A stretch of DNA of 64,000 nucleotides, taken from the NCBI RefSeq assembly GCF_015832195.1, contig NC_052017.1:68821801-68885800 (forward strand), written 5' to 3'. A program made the translations under genes and the position numbers. Below, piece by piece: positions 35,700 through 46,889 of the stretch. Positions within the stretch are counted from its first letter, which is position 1; each line of letters opens with the position of its first letter. This stretch comes from Motacilla alba alba. Lineage: Eukaryota; Chordata; Aves; Passeriformes; Motacillidae. The notes under the pieces were generated by a model. The model was not told where the DNA came from and did not search any database. It worked only from the letters and a program-made list of their open reading frames with translations.

Positions 35700-38545
35700 A
35701 GAGCCCCGCCAAAAAAACACCCAGCAACCCACTGAGGTAGGAAGTGCAGGGTTAGGCATTAAATATCCAGTACCCAGCATGGCAATGTTCAGATGGCACA
35801 CCTCCCCCTCTGCCTGTCTCCTGAGATTTTTAATGCTTGGCTGTGGGTTAAAAAGCCTGGCTTTAGGGCGGCTTTTAGGGACTGGGCTCCATCATGCACA
35901 GAAAGCAGGTACCCATCCCACCAACACCAGCTCCTCACCACCGTCTCTGTGCCAGCCATACTGACCTCTTGGAGCAACTGCCCAAAGAGGTTATGATTCA
36001 TTTAGTATCCACATGGACATCTATCAAATGGGAAAGGAAAAACGGAATGCCTTCTAACCTGCTTGTAAAAAATGTTTGTCTTTCTTGCCCCTATCTCCCA
36101 CCAATGAATGGGCTTTTGTTTGTCTCAGTGAGAACTACCATTTCAGAAGTATTTTTCAGAAAAACATGGAATTATAAAGAATAGTATGAATGAAATTACT
36201 ATAGTAGATATGAACTGATAATGGAGTTTTGTGTAGAGTCAAACTTGGAAAGAGCTGGATCTCAGGGAAGCTCAGCCAACACACACACACACACATACAG
36301 AGACACACACACACATGCAGAGACACATACACACACAAGTTTTTAGACCAATTCTGTAATTAGAGTGTTCTCTTTAGCCCAGCATGATATTCATCCTGGC
36401 AATGACAGGACAGTGGTGTCACATGTATCTATCACTGATTCTTAGTCCCATAGAGGATAGGAGAGCAGATATCTCAAGGGCATTTCTCTACTGGACCTTT
36501 TTCAGGAAGAACTGACCAGGAATCCACTTGGTGAATGGATCACACTAACCAAAACAAGGAACCCTGTCCCAAAATTAAATGCACAGTTGATTCATATTGC
36601 ACTTTATCTTGACAACTTTACATCAACCTGTAATGTAGATAACTCAAAATCCTGATGGACTCAAGGGTTGCAATGCTAAAGTCCAGCCTCCATGCAACCT
36701 CACAGGCCAGAGTTATGCACACATAATTTTTTTCCTGCCTGCCAGAGCAATTTTCAGATACAAAAGAGCCCAGAGAGGGGATCTTGGTCCCTAGCTTTCC
36801 AGGGCAACCTTTGCTACAACCCCTTTTCCACAGCAATGTCTATTGCATCGTGACAGAAAAGGGAAGCAAGAAACCCCCAAAGCAGGCACTTCTACAGGGT
36901 AAAAAGACTTATTGCTTCTTTGTCTTGGTCTGAATTTGCTCTTTGCTATCAAAGGCCACCTAAATAGGCCTTAGCCCCAGTCCCAAATTACAATAATGCT
37001 GAAGCTCAGACAGTGGGTACCTTTGCTTCAGCAGCCTGAGATTGATTATCTCACCTAAGAACTTCGTAAGGCTACTGTAATTTAACAGGGAAACACTTCA
37101 CACAGATACTGGGACTTGATCTTCTTTCCTCTAATCAAGCTTAATGCTGTCCCAGGGCAATCTGGAAAAATTCAGATTTGCACACCAGCACTTGGTTTCA
37201 GCAAACCAAATCCAGGACTCAGACAGCAAGTGTTACCCAGCAAGTGTTACCATTCTGGCATCTCCTGCTAAACAAAACTAGCCCTGTTGTCAGTCTTGCA
37301 AGATACTCTCACTTTTTTTTTTTCTTGTCTGTCTTCTCCTGACCTGGGGTCTCTACAAGGCATGTGGAAGAGCTCACACCTGTCAGAGATCTCTGCAGCA
37401 CACCTGCCCCCCTCGCAGCCGTACCCAGCATGTCATCCCTGTGAGGTGCCACAAAATGTGCTCACCTGGGGAACCTCTGGGGGCCAATTAGCTCCAGCAC
37501 AGCACGGTGCTAATGGCACTCACCCTCCTAATTTTCTTTTCTGAAACTCAGTGCATTCAGCTGGTCTAAACCTACTCAAAGCCAGCTCAGGTGCCTATAA
37601 CAAGTCACTCCATCCAGGTGCAGCTGCAGAGCTCATCCAACAGGCAGCTGTTTCACACTGAGAACCTCAGGCTGCCATGAGTGCCAGGACAGACCCATGG
37701 CAAGGAACAGTCCTGGAGCTGCTGCCTGCTCTGCCTGTCTCAAAAAGCAGCACCTGTGCCAGGGAGAAGGTCAGGGTGGTGCCAGGAAGTACTGTGGAGG
37801 AGCAAGGGCTGCTAGCATAATCTGGTGTCACTGTGGGTGATGTCCATGTACACACTAAACCCAACTGCTCCCACCCTTCACTCAGAGTTTCAGCAGAGCT
37901 TGAAACTGCACTCCAGCTCATGAAAAGGCTTCCAAAACCAGGACCATCTAGCGAAAGTTCACTACCATAATGACAATAGAGATAAGTGTCACAAATAAAC
38001 TGTTCACTGGCAGAATCTGGCCAGAGGACAACATGGACAACTTATCTACTGTGGGAAAAATGGACAGGAGGACTTTTGTGAGATTTATAACTGAGATCTA
38101 CTGTTTGACCATTCAAAATACTTTCCCTGACAACCAAAAGTGTCTAACAGTCAACAACTTTCGTTTCCTCCATATTCTTCAGGAAAAAATCTTCTTGTAA
38201 GAATTGGAAGGCCAACGTCCTGCCCTCAGTATGATGTTTTGGGATACATTTGGAGCTGACTCTTAGTGCAGATCTTGACCGTCTCAGCTTTTGGGCTTTT
38301 TATATTTGGAGCGCGAGCCAATTCCATCCACAGTGAAAAGAAGTCCAGCCATGAAGTTTGATGCAGATATGCAGTCATAGGAGGATCAAGCCAATCCAAG
38401 CCAGTATGACGAGCTTTTAGAGATAGACTTTAGTTGCTTCACATCACAAAACTGAGAATTTTCAGATCAAACCCCTCCAGGGTATTTTAGGTACCTATCA
38501 GTGACAATTTCCATACTACTCTTTTGTGAAAAAGAAAGGTTTAGT
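35700..38545. other. Intergenic DNA, no gene seen
   Basis: It contains a compound CA repeat (36279-36338) and an exact 14-base tandem duplication (CAGCAAGTGTTACC, 37224-37251). GC-richer patches at 37290-37540 and 37670-37920 open frames on both strands without domain or splice context. Confidence 0.45.
36279..36338. repeat. Compound (CA)n microsatellite
   Basis: Three CA-rich blocks are separated by TACAGAG and TGCAGAG spacers, giving a roughly 20-base higher-order repetition (ACACAC...ATRCAGAG). Confidence 0.9.
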
Positions 38546-38548
38546 GAA

Positions 38549-38887
38549 GCTCAGCCTTGAGAAAAACAGGCTCAGGGGAAATCTCATCACTGAATATAAA
38601 TACCTGATAGCAGTGTATGAAGAGGATTGAGCCAGGCTCTTCTCAGTGATAGGACCAGGGATATCGGCACAACCTGAAACACTCGAGATTCCCTCTGAAC
38701 TTTAGGAAACACGGGGTAGCTGAACATGGGAATGGTGAGTTTGTGGTGTGTCCAGCCTTAGAGATTTTCAAAAGCTATCTGGACATTCTTCTGGACAACT
38801 GGATCTGGGTGCTCCTACATGAGCAGGTGGGTTAGAGCGGACGACTCCTAGAGGTCCCTTCAAACCTCAGCCACTCTGATTCTATGA
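38549..38887 (+). mobile_element. CR1 LINE 3' end (5'-truncated, older copy)
   Basis: It starts in GCTCAGCCTTGAGAAAAACA, the CR1 'gctcagcctggagaagagaaggctc' block, and continues with GGGGAAATCTCATCACTGAA. It then passes through the AACTTTAGGAAACACGGGG region and TCCTAGAGGTCCCTTCAAAC, and ends at GATTCTATGA, the CR1 tail. Plus orientation. Substitutions and small gaps are more numerous than in the 30.0 kb copy. Confidence 0.88.
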
Positions 38888-38889
38888 AG

Positions 38890-40185
38890 AGTTATAGCCT
38901 GGAAAACAAAATTCGCCTGAGGCATGAAATAGAGCAGGATCAGCTGCTCGTACAGTTAAAATGATCAAAAAAAACCCCAGAGAAACTCAAACCAGCCAAA
39001 TCGCTGCATAGACACAGACATGGGAAAAGCACATATCCACGGAGGGAAAAGCAGCAGCACCATGAATGCAAATGAAAACTGAGGGTCGTTGGTATGCAGA
39101 GGTTCACCCCCACCACCACCACACTCCCCGGTTCTGCTGGCCCAAAGCGTGTGGGCACAACTCAAAAATCATCCATCCCCTCCTGACAGGCACTGCGGAG
39201 CTCGGCGGCTGCAGGCAGAGAGCGCAGCACTAGAGGGCACCAGCAGGATGCGGCCGCTCCCCGCTGCTGGATCTCACCAACCTGCTCCGCTGAGGATTCA
39301 GCCCTTATCTTTTTTTTCCCGCTTTTATTAAAAAAAAAAAAATTAAAGAGATTTAACCCACCACTGGAAAGCAACACACACCTCTTTTCTGCACAGTCAC
39401 GAGGAACCTTCTGTTAAGAGAGGATGCTAAGACCCTGACAGAGTTTTTGCAAATCCTCACAACTCTGCAGAGTGGCACAAAGTACCCCAGGCACAGACTT
39501 GAGGGGGACTTCAGACAGTCTGGGCAGCACGCCTTCCTTACAAATAGGAAAACTGCTTATGTAGCAAAATTTGAAATTTGTTATATTTGGAACTCTAGGT
39601 AAGGAAATGCAACCAAGGAAACAAAGGAAGATAAAAGATGGAACTCTGTTAGCCAGCTCCCTGTTTCCCCCCTCTGCTCCTGGAAGATTCTTCAGCATCT
39701 GCAGCAGGTGCTGCTCTGACACCCTTGGGCTCTGGGGCCACCACTCTCCAACAGCACTGACTGTTCCACCACACCCACACACCGGCAGCGGGACTGTTCA
39801 CCCCAGAAAGTCCCATGCCAGCACTCAGCTGACACCTCACAGGGACCCCCCAGACAGTCACCTGCCTGAGGCAGCTGCTCACCACTCCAGTTCATGTCAG
39901 GGGGTCACCCCAGCCAGCACAAAACATCCCTGATTTGTCATTGTCAGCCAACATACAACCCCAGCCAAACCACCCTCACCGGGCTGCCTCCACTCCTCTG
40001 CAGCCATCACCTGCTCTGTCAAGTCTCATCTTTTCATTCTCTGCACATATGCACTCCGGGGGTGTATCAGCACCAGGAATGCCATCTCCCCCATCCCCAC
40101 AGGAAGGCAGGAGAGCTGCACTGGCAGCCAGAGCTGTTCCCCACCTCCCTGTCACCTCCAGCCTCCACCTTCGGGGACCAGGAGT
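38890..40185. other. GC-richer intergenic stretch, no gene called
   Basis: This is the most GC-rich part of the window, with several overlapping frames on both strands (for example 120 codons plus-strand at 39571-39933 and 122 codons minus-strand at 39414-39782). None shows a recognisable domain or splice boundary, and GC-rich DNA opens frames by lacking TA-containing stops. CpG density is too low for a convincing CpG island apart from a short patch at about 39195-39260. Confidence 0.4.
39227..39240 (+). promoter_or_regulatory. Candidate CTCF-type binding motif
   Basis: GCACTAGAGGGCAC matches the CTCF core pattern CCASYAGRKGGCRS at 13 of 14 positions, with only the first base differing. It sits in a short CpG-containing patch (CGGAGCTCGGCGGCTG upstream, GATGCGGCCGCTCC downstream). 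A motif match alone does not show occupancy. Confidence 0.35.
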
Positions 40186-40187
40186 GG

Positions 40188-40347
40188 GTTTATGTGTTGC
40201 TGCTCGGCCTGGGCTGAGCAGAGACTGCCAATTGTACTGCACTGTACTTAATTATGTAGTAGTTTTATGAGGTGGACTGCAGCACACAGGGGACCAACGT
40301 GAGACCACCAGATTTATTGCACTTTAACTTTGAGCTGACAGTATAAC
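40188..40347 (+). repeat. Hairpin-headed ~160 bp element, copy B
   Basis: Second copy of the element at 35494-35652, same orientation, about 4.7 kb away. The head again forms a hairpin: CTGCTCGGCC-TG-GGCTGAGCAG (40200-40221) pairs along 10 bases with one G-T wobble, although the loop-proximal sequence differs from copy A. The core keeps TGCCAATTGTACTG, CTGCAGCACACAGGGGAC, GAGACCACCAGATTTAT and GAGCTGACAG. Many differences are C-to-T or G-to-A, several at CpG sites of copy A, as expected for methylation decay. Flanking sequences are unrelated after GCTGACAG, so the unit ends near 40347. Confidence 0.7.
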
Positions 40348-40349
40348 AG

Positions 40350-43300
40350 GCTCTAAGAGGTAAGTACTCAGTGCTTTATTCACTGATCTTTTGCCCTCTC
40401 CCTACATTTTCGTACAACATTCTGGAACCTGTCTGGGATGATGGGAAAGATCTGGAATAGTGAATAAAAGAAGAGAAAGGTAGGCAAATGGACAGACATA
40501 GAGAGCCAAATTACAGGAGAGGGATGAAAAAGGAGAAGGAAAGGCAGCTTTTTGCACAAACCAAGTGCGCCAGGCCCTGAGTTACCACATTATTTTCTTT
40601 GCCATGAAATCACAAACAGGCCTTGTCAGCAAAGGCAATTCCCCTGGAGATGCGGGTGGCTGCAGCCCTGTGGGACTCCTAGCTCACTATCCATTTCTTA
40701 ACAGCAACACTTATATTTCAACAAAATAGCAATAGCAATATCTTCAGGCTTTTCAGTTGGGAACAGGCCCCTGTCACTGCCATTCCAATGAGAAATGGCT
40801 GAAGGAGTGACTTCAACAGGACATTTTCACTGACATCCTTTGGCGACATGGACTCGATTTAGCCACATCTGCTCGGGGTTTGAGGAAAAGAAATACTGCC
40901 TAGCTTTGGAACGTGGTTGGCTATATGCACCAGGAGAATGGAAAAACCATCACACTTTTTTTTTTTTTTATCTGCACTTGTTCAATATTTAAAATATTGC
41001 TTTGAATCTATACAGATTTTCAGTTATTGGACCACTTGGATTTTTAAACCTCACTGACTCTCAGCCAGACTGCCTCCGTCTGCATTGAAAGGAGCCATTC
41101 TTCTTCTTCTCTTTTTTTTTTTCCTTTCCTTCAGTGAAACTGGAGCCTTTCCCTTCCCGTAACTTTCAGCTGGCTGAGCCATTCCTAGATCTCTGCATTT
41201 TTCACTTTCCAGCCTGACCCCCAGGACTTCGGGAGACGCGTAAGAGAAGTTATGTGACACATTGGCTGCAGTGAAAAGCTGTGCAGCTGAAGGGAAAATG
41301 CTACAGATGTCAAAATAAAATAAAACAAAATTTTACATCTATAAGGAAAAAGTAGGGTGAAAATGTTCTGTGAGGAATGGTACTAACTACAAACTAGTGG
41401 AAAAGCACAGAAACAGAGCAAAGTGGTACTGTGTAAGAAATAAAGTGCATTTACAGTTTTTCATTATACTTGCATTTTCTAGAAGACCACTAGGAACTGT
41501 GTTTTACCTGTTTCAAATACAATTATAAAGAAATAATCACATTATTAGAAAATAATCTAATTGGGTTAAAATTGTAATTCTAAACTAGTTCAAATTAACA
41601 GATATAAATTGTAACAGGCACTTTATAGGGAACTGCACATTCTGCTTGGAAAAGTAAATATATACCATTATTGCAGTGGGGATAAAATTATTAGACTGTT
41701 TAGTGGGTTTAAAAACAGTCCCAGAGCATGCTATCAAATATGAGATCGCACAAACCATCAAAATTTGCATGAATCTTAATGTTTGAGAAAGTCTATTAAA
41801 ATCCCTGGGATGTCTTATGATTTTCAGTACTGATTCATTGCAAAAATATTGTCAAAAATTAGCTCTTAGTTTGTATGTTGCTATGCAGAAGAGATTCACA
41901 AAATTAATTTCTCAACCAAGCACGGTGAATAAATTGTCTGGAGCCCTACACAGCCCAAATGTGGAAACTCACATTTTTCTCTATCCTTTTCAAGGAGCAA
42001 ACATTCTTAGATGCCGTTTCATCTACAATAAAGATAAATCTCTCCATTGCACCAGCTTAGTAAAAAGATAGATATAATACTGGAATTCTCTTTAATGAAA
42101 AGGAGTTTTGAAACACTTCTCCAGTAAAACACCAGTACACCATCCTCTAATATTATTTCTGGAATTGCGTGGGGAAGGACCATTACTGATCTTATCACAA
42201 GAGCAGAAGAGGTATTTTGAAGTCACAGAGAACTGTTGGTCAATTATTGCCAGGATATATATACTGTAATGTGTTTGGGTCTGAAGCTGCCTCTCACCAT
42301 GTATTTACATAATTTAAAGCCCGAAAGAACCCAGATTTGCGTGGGGCACCTGGCTGGTATAGCAATACGAATGATGAATAGTAAAAAAACTAAATTCCTT
42401 GACAGGTGATCCTATGTCACTGTGAAGGTTTATGGGAAAGCTTTTAATACTCTGCTGCCTCATCTGACATTATTTCCCCCCTGCCACCCCGGATCTGCTA
42501 ATATTGAAATTTAGGAAGGAATGAGAAGAAAAATAAATTCTTTACATTAGTTATATAAGAATTTGGTAAACAAGATAGCCTTCAGTCTTTCCAGGATTCC
42601 TATTTTATTCAACTTTGCACAGATCACAGTGACAGACATAGTTTCAAAGAAAAAAAAAAAAATTAAGACAGAGTTGACTGTAGGAATTAAACAGAAAAAC
42701 CAGTTTTAACCAAAGCTCATTAATGAGACCTTACTTAACTTATCAGTATGCAACAGATGAGAAGGAGAATCTTTTAAATGGTGGTGAAAAAATTTTTAAA
42801 GTTTCCATTTAGCAGCTTCACATGTGAAAAAGGTTGCGCTGCCCCTTGCTGCTAGACCCTTCTGTCAATAGCACACATTAACTCTGCCAGAGCACAGAGG
42901 AGTCCTGTTGGATCAGCTCTGCATACCAACCCACATACGTAGCACTCCATCCCATCGTGGCTGGAAGATTTTACCTATCCATCAGTGGCTAGGAAATGTG
43001 AGATAAGCGGACAAAGGAAAACGCCAAGGCACGATTAGGTAATCTCTTTCCTTTACGAAATGGTTTCTCATACTGGGAAGATGAATGGGACTCCAAAAAG
43101 CACGTGCCCTCTCCTGTCAGTAGCAAAACATTTTTTTTCCGAAAGTAGGCGTCCCACAGCTCTCAAATTCCTGGGCACAGAGGACGTGCTTCCCCTTGAG
43201 AGAATCCCGTTGATAACCATCCCCATCACCCAACAGCTACTTTGTGTCCCTCCTACGCTTGTCTGCTACAGTGACATGTTGTTTCTCATCTTCCACTTGT

Positions 43301-45205
43301 CCTGTTGCACTCACCGGGGCATTTGTGAACAATTTGGATCTGCATCTCAATGATATCTTTCAGCACCACCTGTAAAAATTAAATAGATGAATCATGCACT
43401 CAGGCTGTGTTTAAGGCATGGGTGCCTGTGACTCCCTAGTAATTTTACAACCTGTTTTCCAGTTTCAGCCAAGTTTGACAGAGGGGCAAACACCTACTGA
43501 GACACAAAGTTCTCACAAGTTCTGGAAAACAGACATCCACATAGAAGAAATTGGCAATGCAACTGCAGGAAAGGCAGCAGGACCAGCTCTGATCTCACAA
43601 GACCAGAGTACACCCTACAGAGACAAGGAAACCACATTTCACTGGGTCTGCAGCTCATGGAGATACTCCATTGAATTGGATTGATTGAATGGAGAAATGT
43701 GTCCCTGCATGAGCAGTGGGAGGTGTACCCTGTGCTTTCACTCCTATGTGTGTGTGACCAGCAGGGTCACACTCACTCTTTCTATGCCCCAGAGGTACTC
43801 TACCCCGTTCAGGGGTGGGAAATTGATGTCATTGATGTGATTTAGAGGTGTGATTTAGAGGAAGCTCAAGGTGAAACTAGGCATGCATCCCTTCCTCCTC
43901 CTACCCCCAGGTAACTTGTCTTGTGTTGCTGCCCAACTTGGCCCACCAGGACCTCAAATTTAGGTTATTCCTGCCTAAGTCCCACATTTGCTGCACCTTA
44001 ACTAGGTCCCAAAGCTTCACCTGAACACAAAGCTATCTTAAATGGGCTAAGAAATGGAAAATGCTCCTGTAAATATCAGTTAAATTCAGACCCATCCACA
44101 GGAATTCAGTAGGCATCTCTGGTAGGAAGAAAACAGAGCAGACACCCAACAGACAAAGTTCTCTGAGAGAAGGACACAGAGCTCTGTGCAAGCACCACAT
44201 GGGCCAGAACATCAGTGACATCCTGCAATTCTACATGCACATGGATACACCTGAGAGTCTCCCTGGAAAAGCAACACAAATATGTGAATCATCACTCACA
44301 AATTCAGCTTTTCAAAGGTCAGACCTTTTCTCAGAGGCACTTCCTCCCCACTTTTCTCAGGACTATTTTTAATATACATCACTTAATAGAACTTTGTTTC
44401 TTATGCCCATGCTCCTGAGGAACTCTCTCCTGTTTTTCTGCCAGAGAAATTAAATGTTTACTAGTGGCCAAAACATTCATTAGCAAAACTCCTCTGCTCA
44501 TGGAAACCAACTCATCCCTTTATTTTGAACAGTACCTGTTTTTGGGAAGGAGATGGCTATTATTTCAGCCAGCTCATTTTGTAATGGAGTCTAACTCATT
44601 AGCCTTTTTGCTTTTTTAAAGAGCTGTGGAGAAGTGATCAGGCCTGAGCCATAAGACCGCATTGTGTGTTCCCTTTGGAAATACCCAGCTTCACAGCTGT
44701 CAGCTAATTGTATGTGCTGAATTTTGTATACAGCCATGATATAGAGAAATAGACAATCTGCACAACTACATTCATTTTCTCCAAAACTTCCCCGAGTTTT
44801 TCTACCTCCCTGACAATGACTCTGTGATTGCACAGAAGGCAAATACATGTAACAAAACAGAATTCACATGCTGTGCAAACCTCTGTGACTATGAGAATCA
44901 TTCTACCACGCACCTATACCACAAGAAGAACAGATCTCCGGGTATTCACCTTCAAACCCACAAATTTTTAATCCTTCACCTAAAGGAGAATCTCTGCTAG
45001 TGGTACCAGTTGTGTGGCTAAGCCAGCGACCAAAGACAGATGCAGATGGAAGCAGGTCTGACATTCCACCAAGCGGGAGGCAGTAGTGACCTATATACCC
45101 TTGTCAATACATTTCACAAGAAACTGCAAGTTGTTTCAGCAAAATATGACCCCTTTGATACTCTTCCTGTTTAATTTAATACAGGCCTTTAGTATTCAAA
45201 GAACC
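40350..45205. other. Intergenic DNA, no gene seen
   Basis: Mostly AT-rich with T or A runs (40958-40970, 42649-42662). An octamer ATTTGCAT lies at 41763-41770 and a short tandem duplication (GTGATTTAGAG twice) at about 43839-43861. The 97-codon frame at 43060-43353 has no recognisable domain. Confidence 0.45.
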
Positions 45206-45210
45206 CCACT

Positions 45211-45295
45211 GCTTTGAAATGAGGAAACTTGGTCAAAGACTTCGGCAGTCAGCCCACAGCTGGCAAGCACAGTTCACGGGCCTAAACCACAACTG
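45211..45295 (+). repeat. Possible MIR-like SINE remnant
   Basis: AATGAGGAAACTTGGTCAAA followed by CCCACAGCTGGCAAGCACAG resembles the MIR core and tail ('gatgaggaaactgaggcaca... cacacagctggtaagtggcag'). Similarity is patchy and based on memory of the consensus. Confidence 0.25.
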
Positions 45296-45339
45296 CTCAC
45301 TAGGTTTGCACTCACAGACAATGGAGCTTTTAAAATTAA

Positions 45340-45419
45340 GGCTTGTATACACAGGCAAATTTATCAGCCTGATTACACTGACATAATTAGGCCGATAAAT
45401 TTCCCTGTGTAGACAAGTC
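45340..45419. mobile_element. Palindromic MITE-like element
   Basis: The 80 bases form a near-perfect inverted repeat. The left arm GGCTTGTATACACAGGCAAA... (to about 45376) pairs with the right arm ...TTTCCCTGTGTAGACAAGTCC (from about 45384), with only a few mismatches and a loop of about eight bases. The ends resemble the 'ggcttgtctacacagggaaa' termini I recall from old non-autonomous DNA transposons in reptiles and birds, probably hAT-like. No clear 8-base target duplication was found, as expected for an old copy. Confidence 0.55.
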
Positions 45420-45424
45420 CTGAG

Positions 45425-46725
45425 ACTCTCAAACTCATAACTAGGCAGGTCTTTCAGAGAGAGGGAGAGAGAGAAAAGAAGGCAACTTAGCAATTCCTGA
45501 AATATCTGAGGAATAATTTTTTTTATCAGTCTCTCATTTTTCTTTCTTAAGATTTTTTCTTTCCCTACAAATGAAGGCGTATTTAATTTCTAAATTAGGA
45601 TTTGGATGAGACATTGGTACACTTGTTTTTAGACAAATTAGAAATAAGAACAATTACCAACGTTCCCTCGACAGAGAAGGGTCTATCTCCAGTGTCAGAA
45701 AAACCCATGGACATGGACAGAGCCCTGTCAGGCAGGCCAGTCTCAGAATTCCAGTTTAGAGCACAGACTGGAGTGAGCTGCTCACTTTTTAGGACCATGC
45801 ATCTGACATGAGACTCTCAGACACCCCTGCCCCTCCACAAGCACCAGGAGAAGCCCATGCTGTGGTGAGCAGCAGTCCAGAGACACACCAGGAGCACCTC
45901 CGTGGTTAACTTCCTTCCTTTCCATCCCTCCCTCACCAATTTTTCACACCAGAGTATCACATAACACCCTTCTGAAACTGCCAACTCCACACTGAAATAG
46001 ATCAAGCCTGAACTGGAAACAGCCCAAGACACCTGACCAGGATACCAGAATCCCTCTGGTTCTTTGCGGGTGGGAAGAGTCTCTCATCCTGTTCTGGACG
46101 TCTTCACTCTACCTCACTGTCCCGGTGTCCTGAAGCATAATTTCTGTAACAATAAGGATCATGTTAGGGGAAAGAGCCATGGCAGGACAACCACACTGAG
46201 CCCAGCCTTAAGATCCTTCCTAACAGAGAATGTTGTCTGTGCTCTCCTGGCTTCCCACAGGGAAGGGTCATCCCACTCTTGTACTGCTAATACAAAGTGA
46301 CAAGGGCTTCATGAGCTATGCCAACACAGCTGTTACCAAGCTTTGTCTACAAGGGTTGATTTCAGATTCTCATAATCTCCCTCAAAACAATCCCTCATTG
46401 AACTTGGAAGATTCAGCCTTCACCTTCAGCTACTTCCCCATCCCAGACTTTCGTCTCCTACATATCATCAACCTCCATGTTCTTCCATATCCCTCCTTGT
46501 CAGAAACACAGGTTTCTGCCTTGCCAGAGGCAAAGGCTCTGTTGATAACCTCGCACTGTTCCCAGTCTCTCCCACCCCTTTATGCACTGCTATCAACATC
46601 ACATAATGCAGCTCGAAGGAGAAGGAGAGCCCCCACCACGCTGGGCGCTGCACATGCACACACTGGAAGAGAGTCTTCTCTTCTTGATCTTACAACCAAA
46701 ACAAATAAGGCCAAAAGAAATGTTC
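45425..46725. other. Intergenic DNA, no gene seen
   Basis: The largest frame of the window (178 codons, 46230-46766) begins here. It runs into a MIR-like SINE at its 3' end, has no domain or splice context, and encodes a Leu/Ser/Pro-rich low-specificity peptide. I do not call it a gene. Confidence 0.45.
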
Positions 46726-46727
46726 TT

Positions 46728-46868
46728 CCCTTTTCACAGATGGGAAACCAGGACCAAAGATATTAAATGTCTAGCCCTAGGAAGCCTGCAGCCAAGGCAG
46801 GAACTGACCCCCTGTTTCCTGAGAGCCAGCATTTGGTGTCTAATCGCACATGATCAGTCTTTCCTCTC
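46728..46868 (+). mobile_element. MIR-like SINE fragment (3' half)
   Basis: CCTTTTCACAGATGGGAAAC begins a match to the MIR 3' half ('ttttacagatgaggaaactgaggc'). It continues with ATTAAATGTCTAGCCC, GCAGGAACTGACCCCCTGTT and CCAGCATTTGGTGTCTAA, corresponding to MIR 'gttaagtaacttgccc', 'gcagagccgggattcgaaccc' and 'ccatgctcttaacc'. MIR is an ancient amniote SINE, so its presence with high divergence is compatible with a bird. Confidence 0.5.
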
Positions 46869-46889
46869 TACCTCCCTGTAGGCATGAGG

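Noticed and set aside
45690..45725. REST-like word (GGACATGGACAGAGCC)
   Set aside because: Only the right half fits the REST element. The left half and spacing do not match.
46230..46766. 178-codon plus-strand open frame, the longest in the window
   Set aside because: Its 3' end runs into a MIR-like SINE, the peptide is low-specificity Leu/Ser/Pro-rich, and there is no splice or promoter context.
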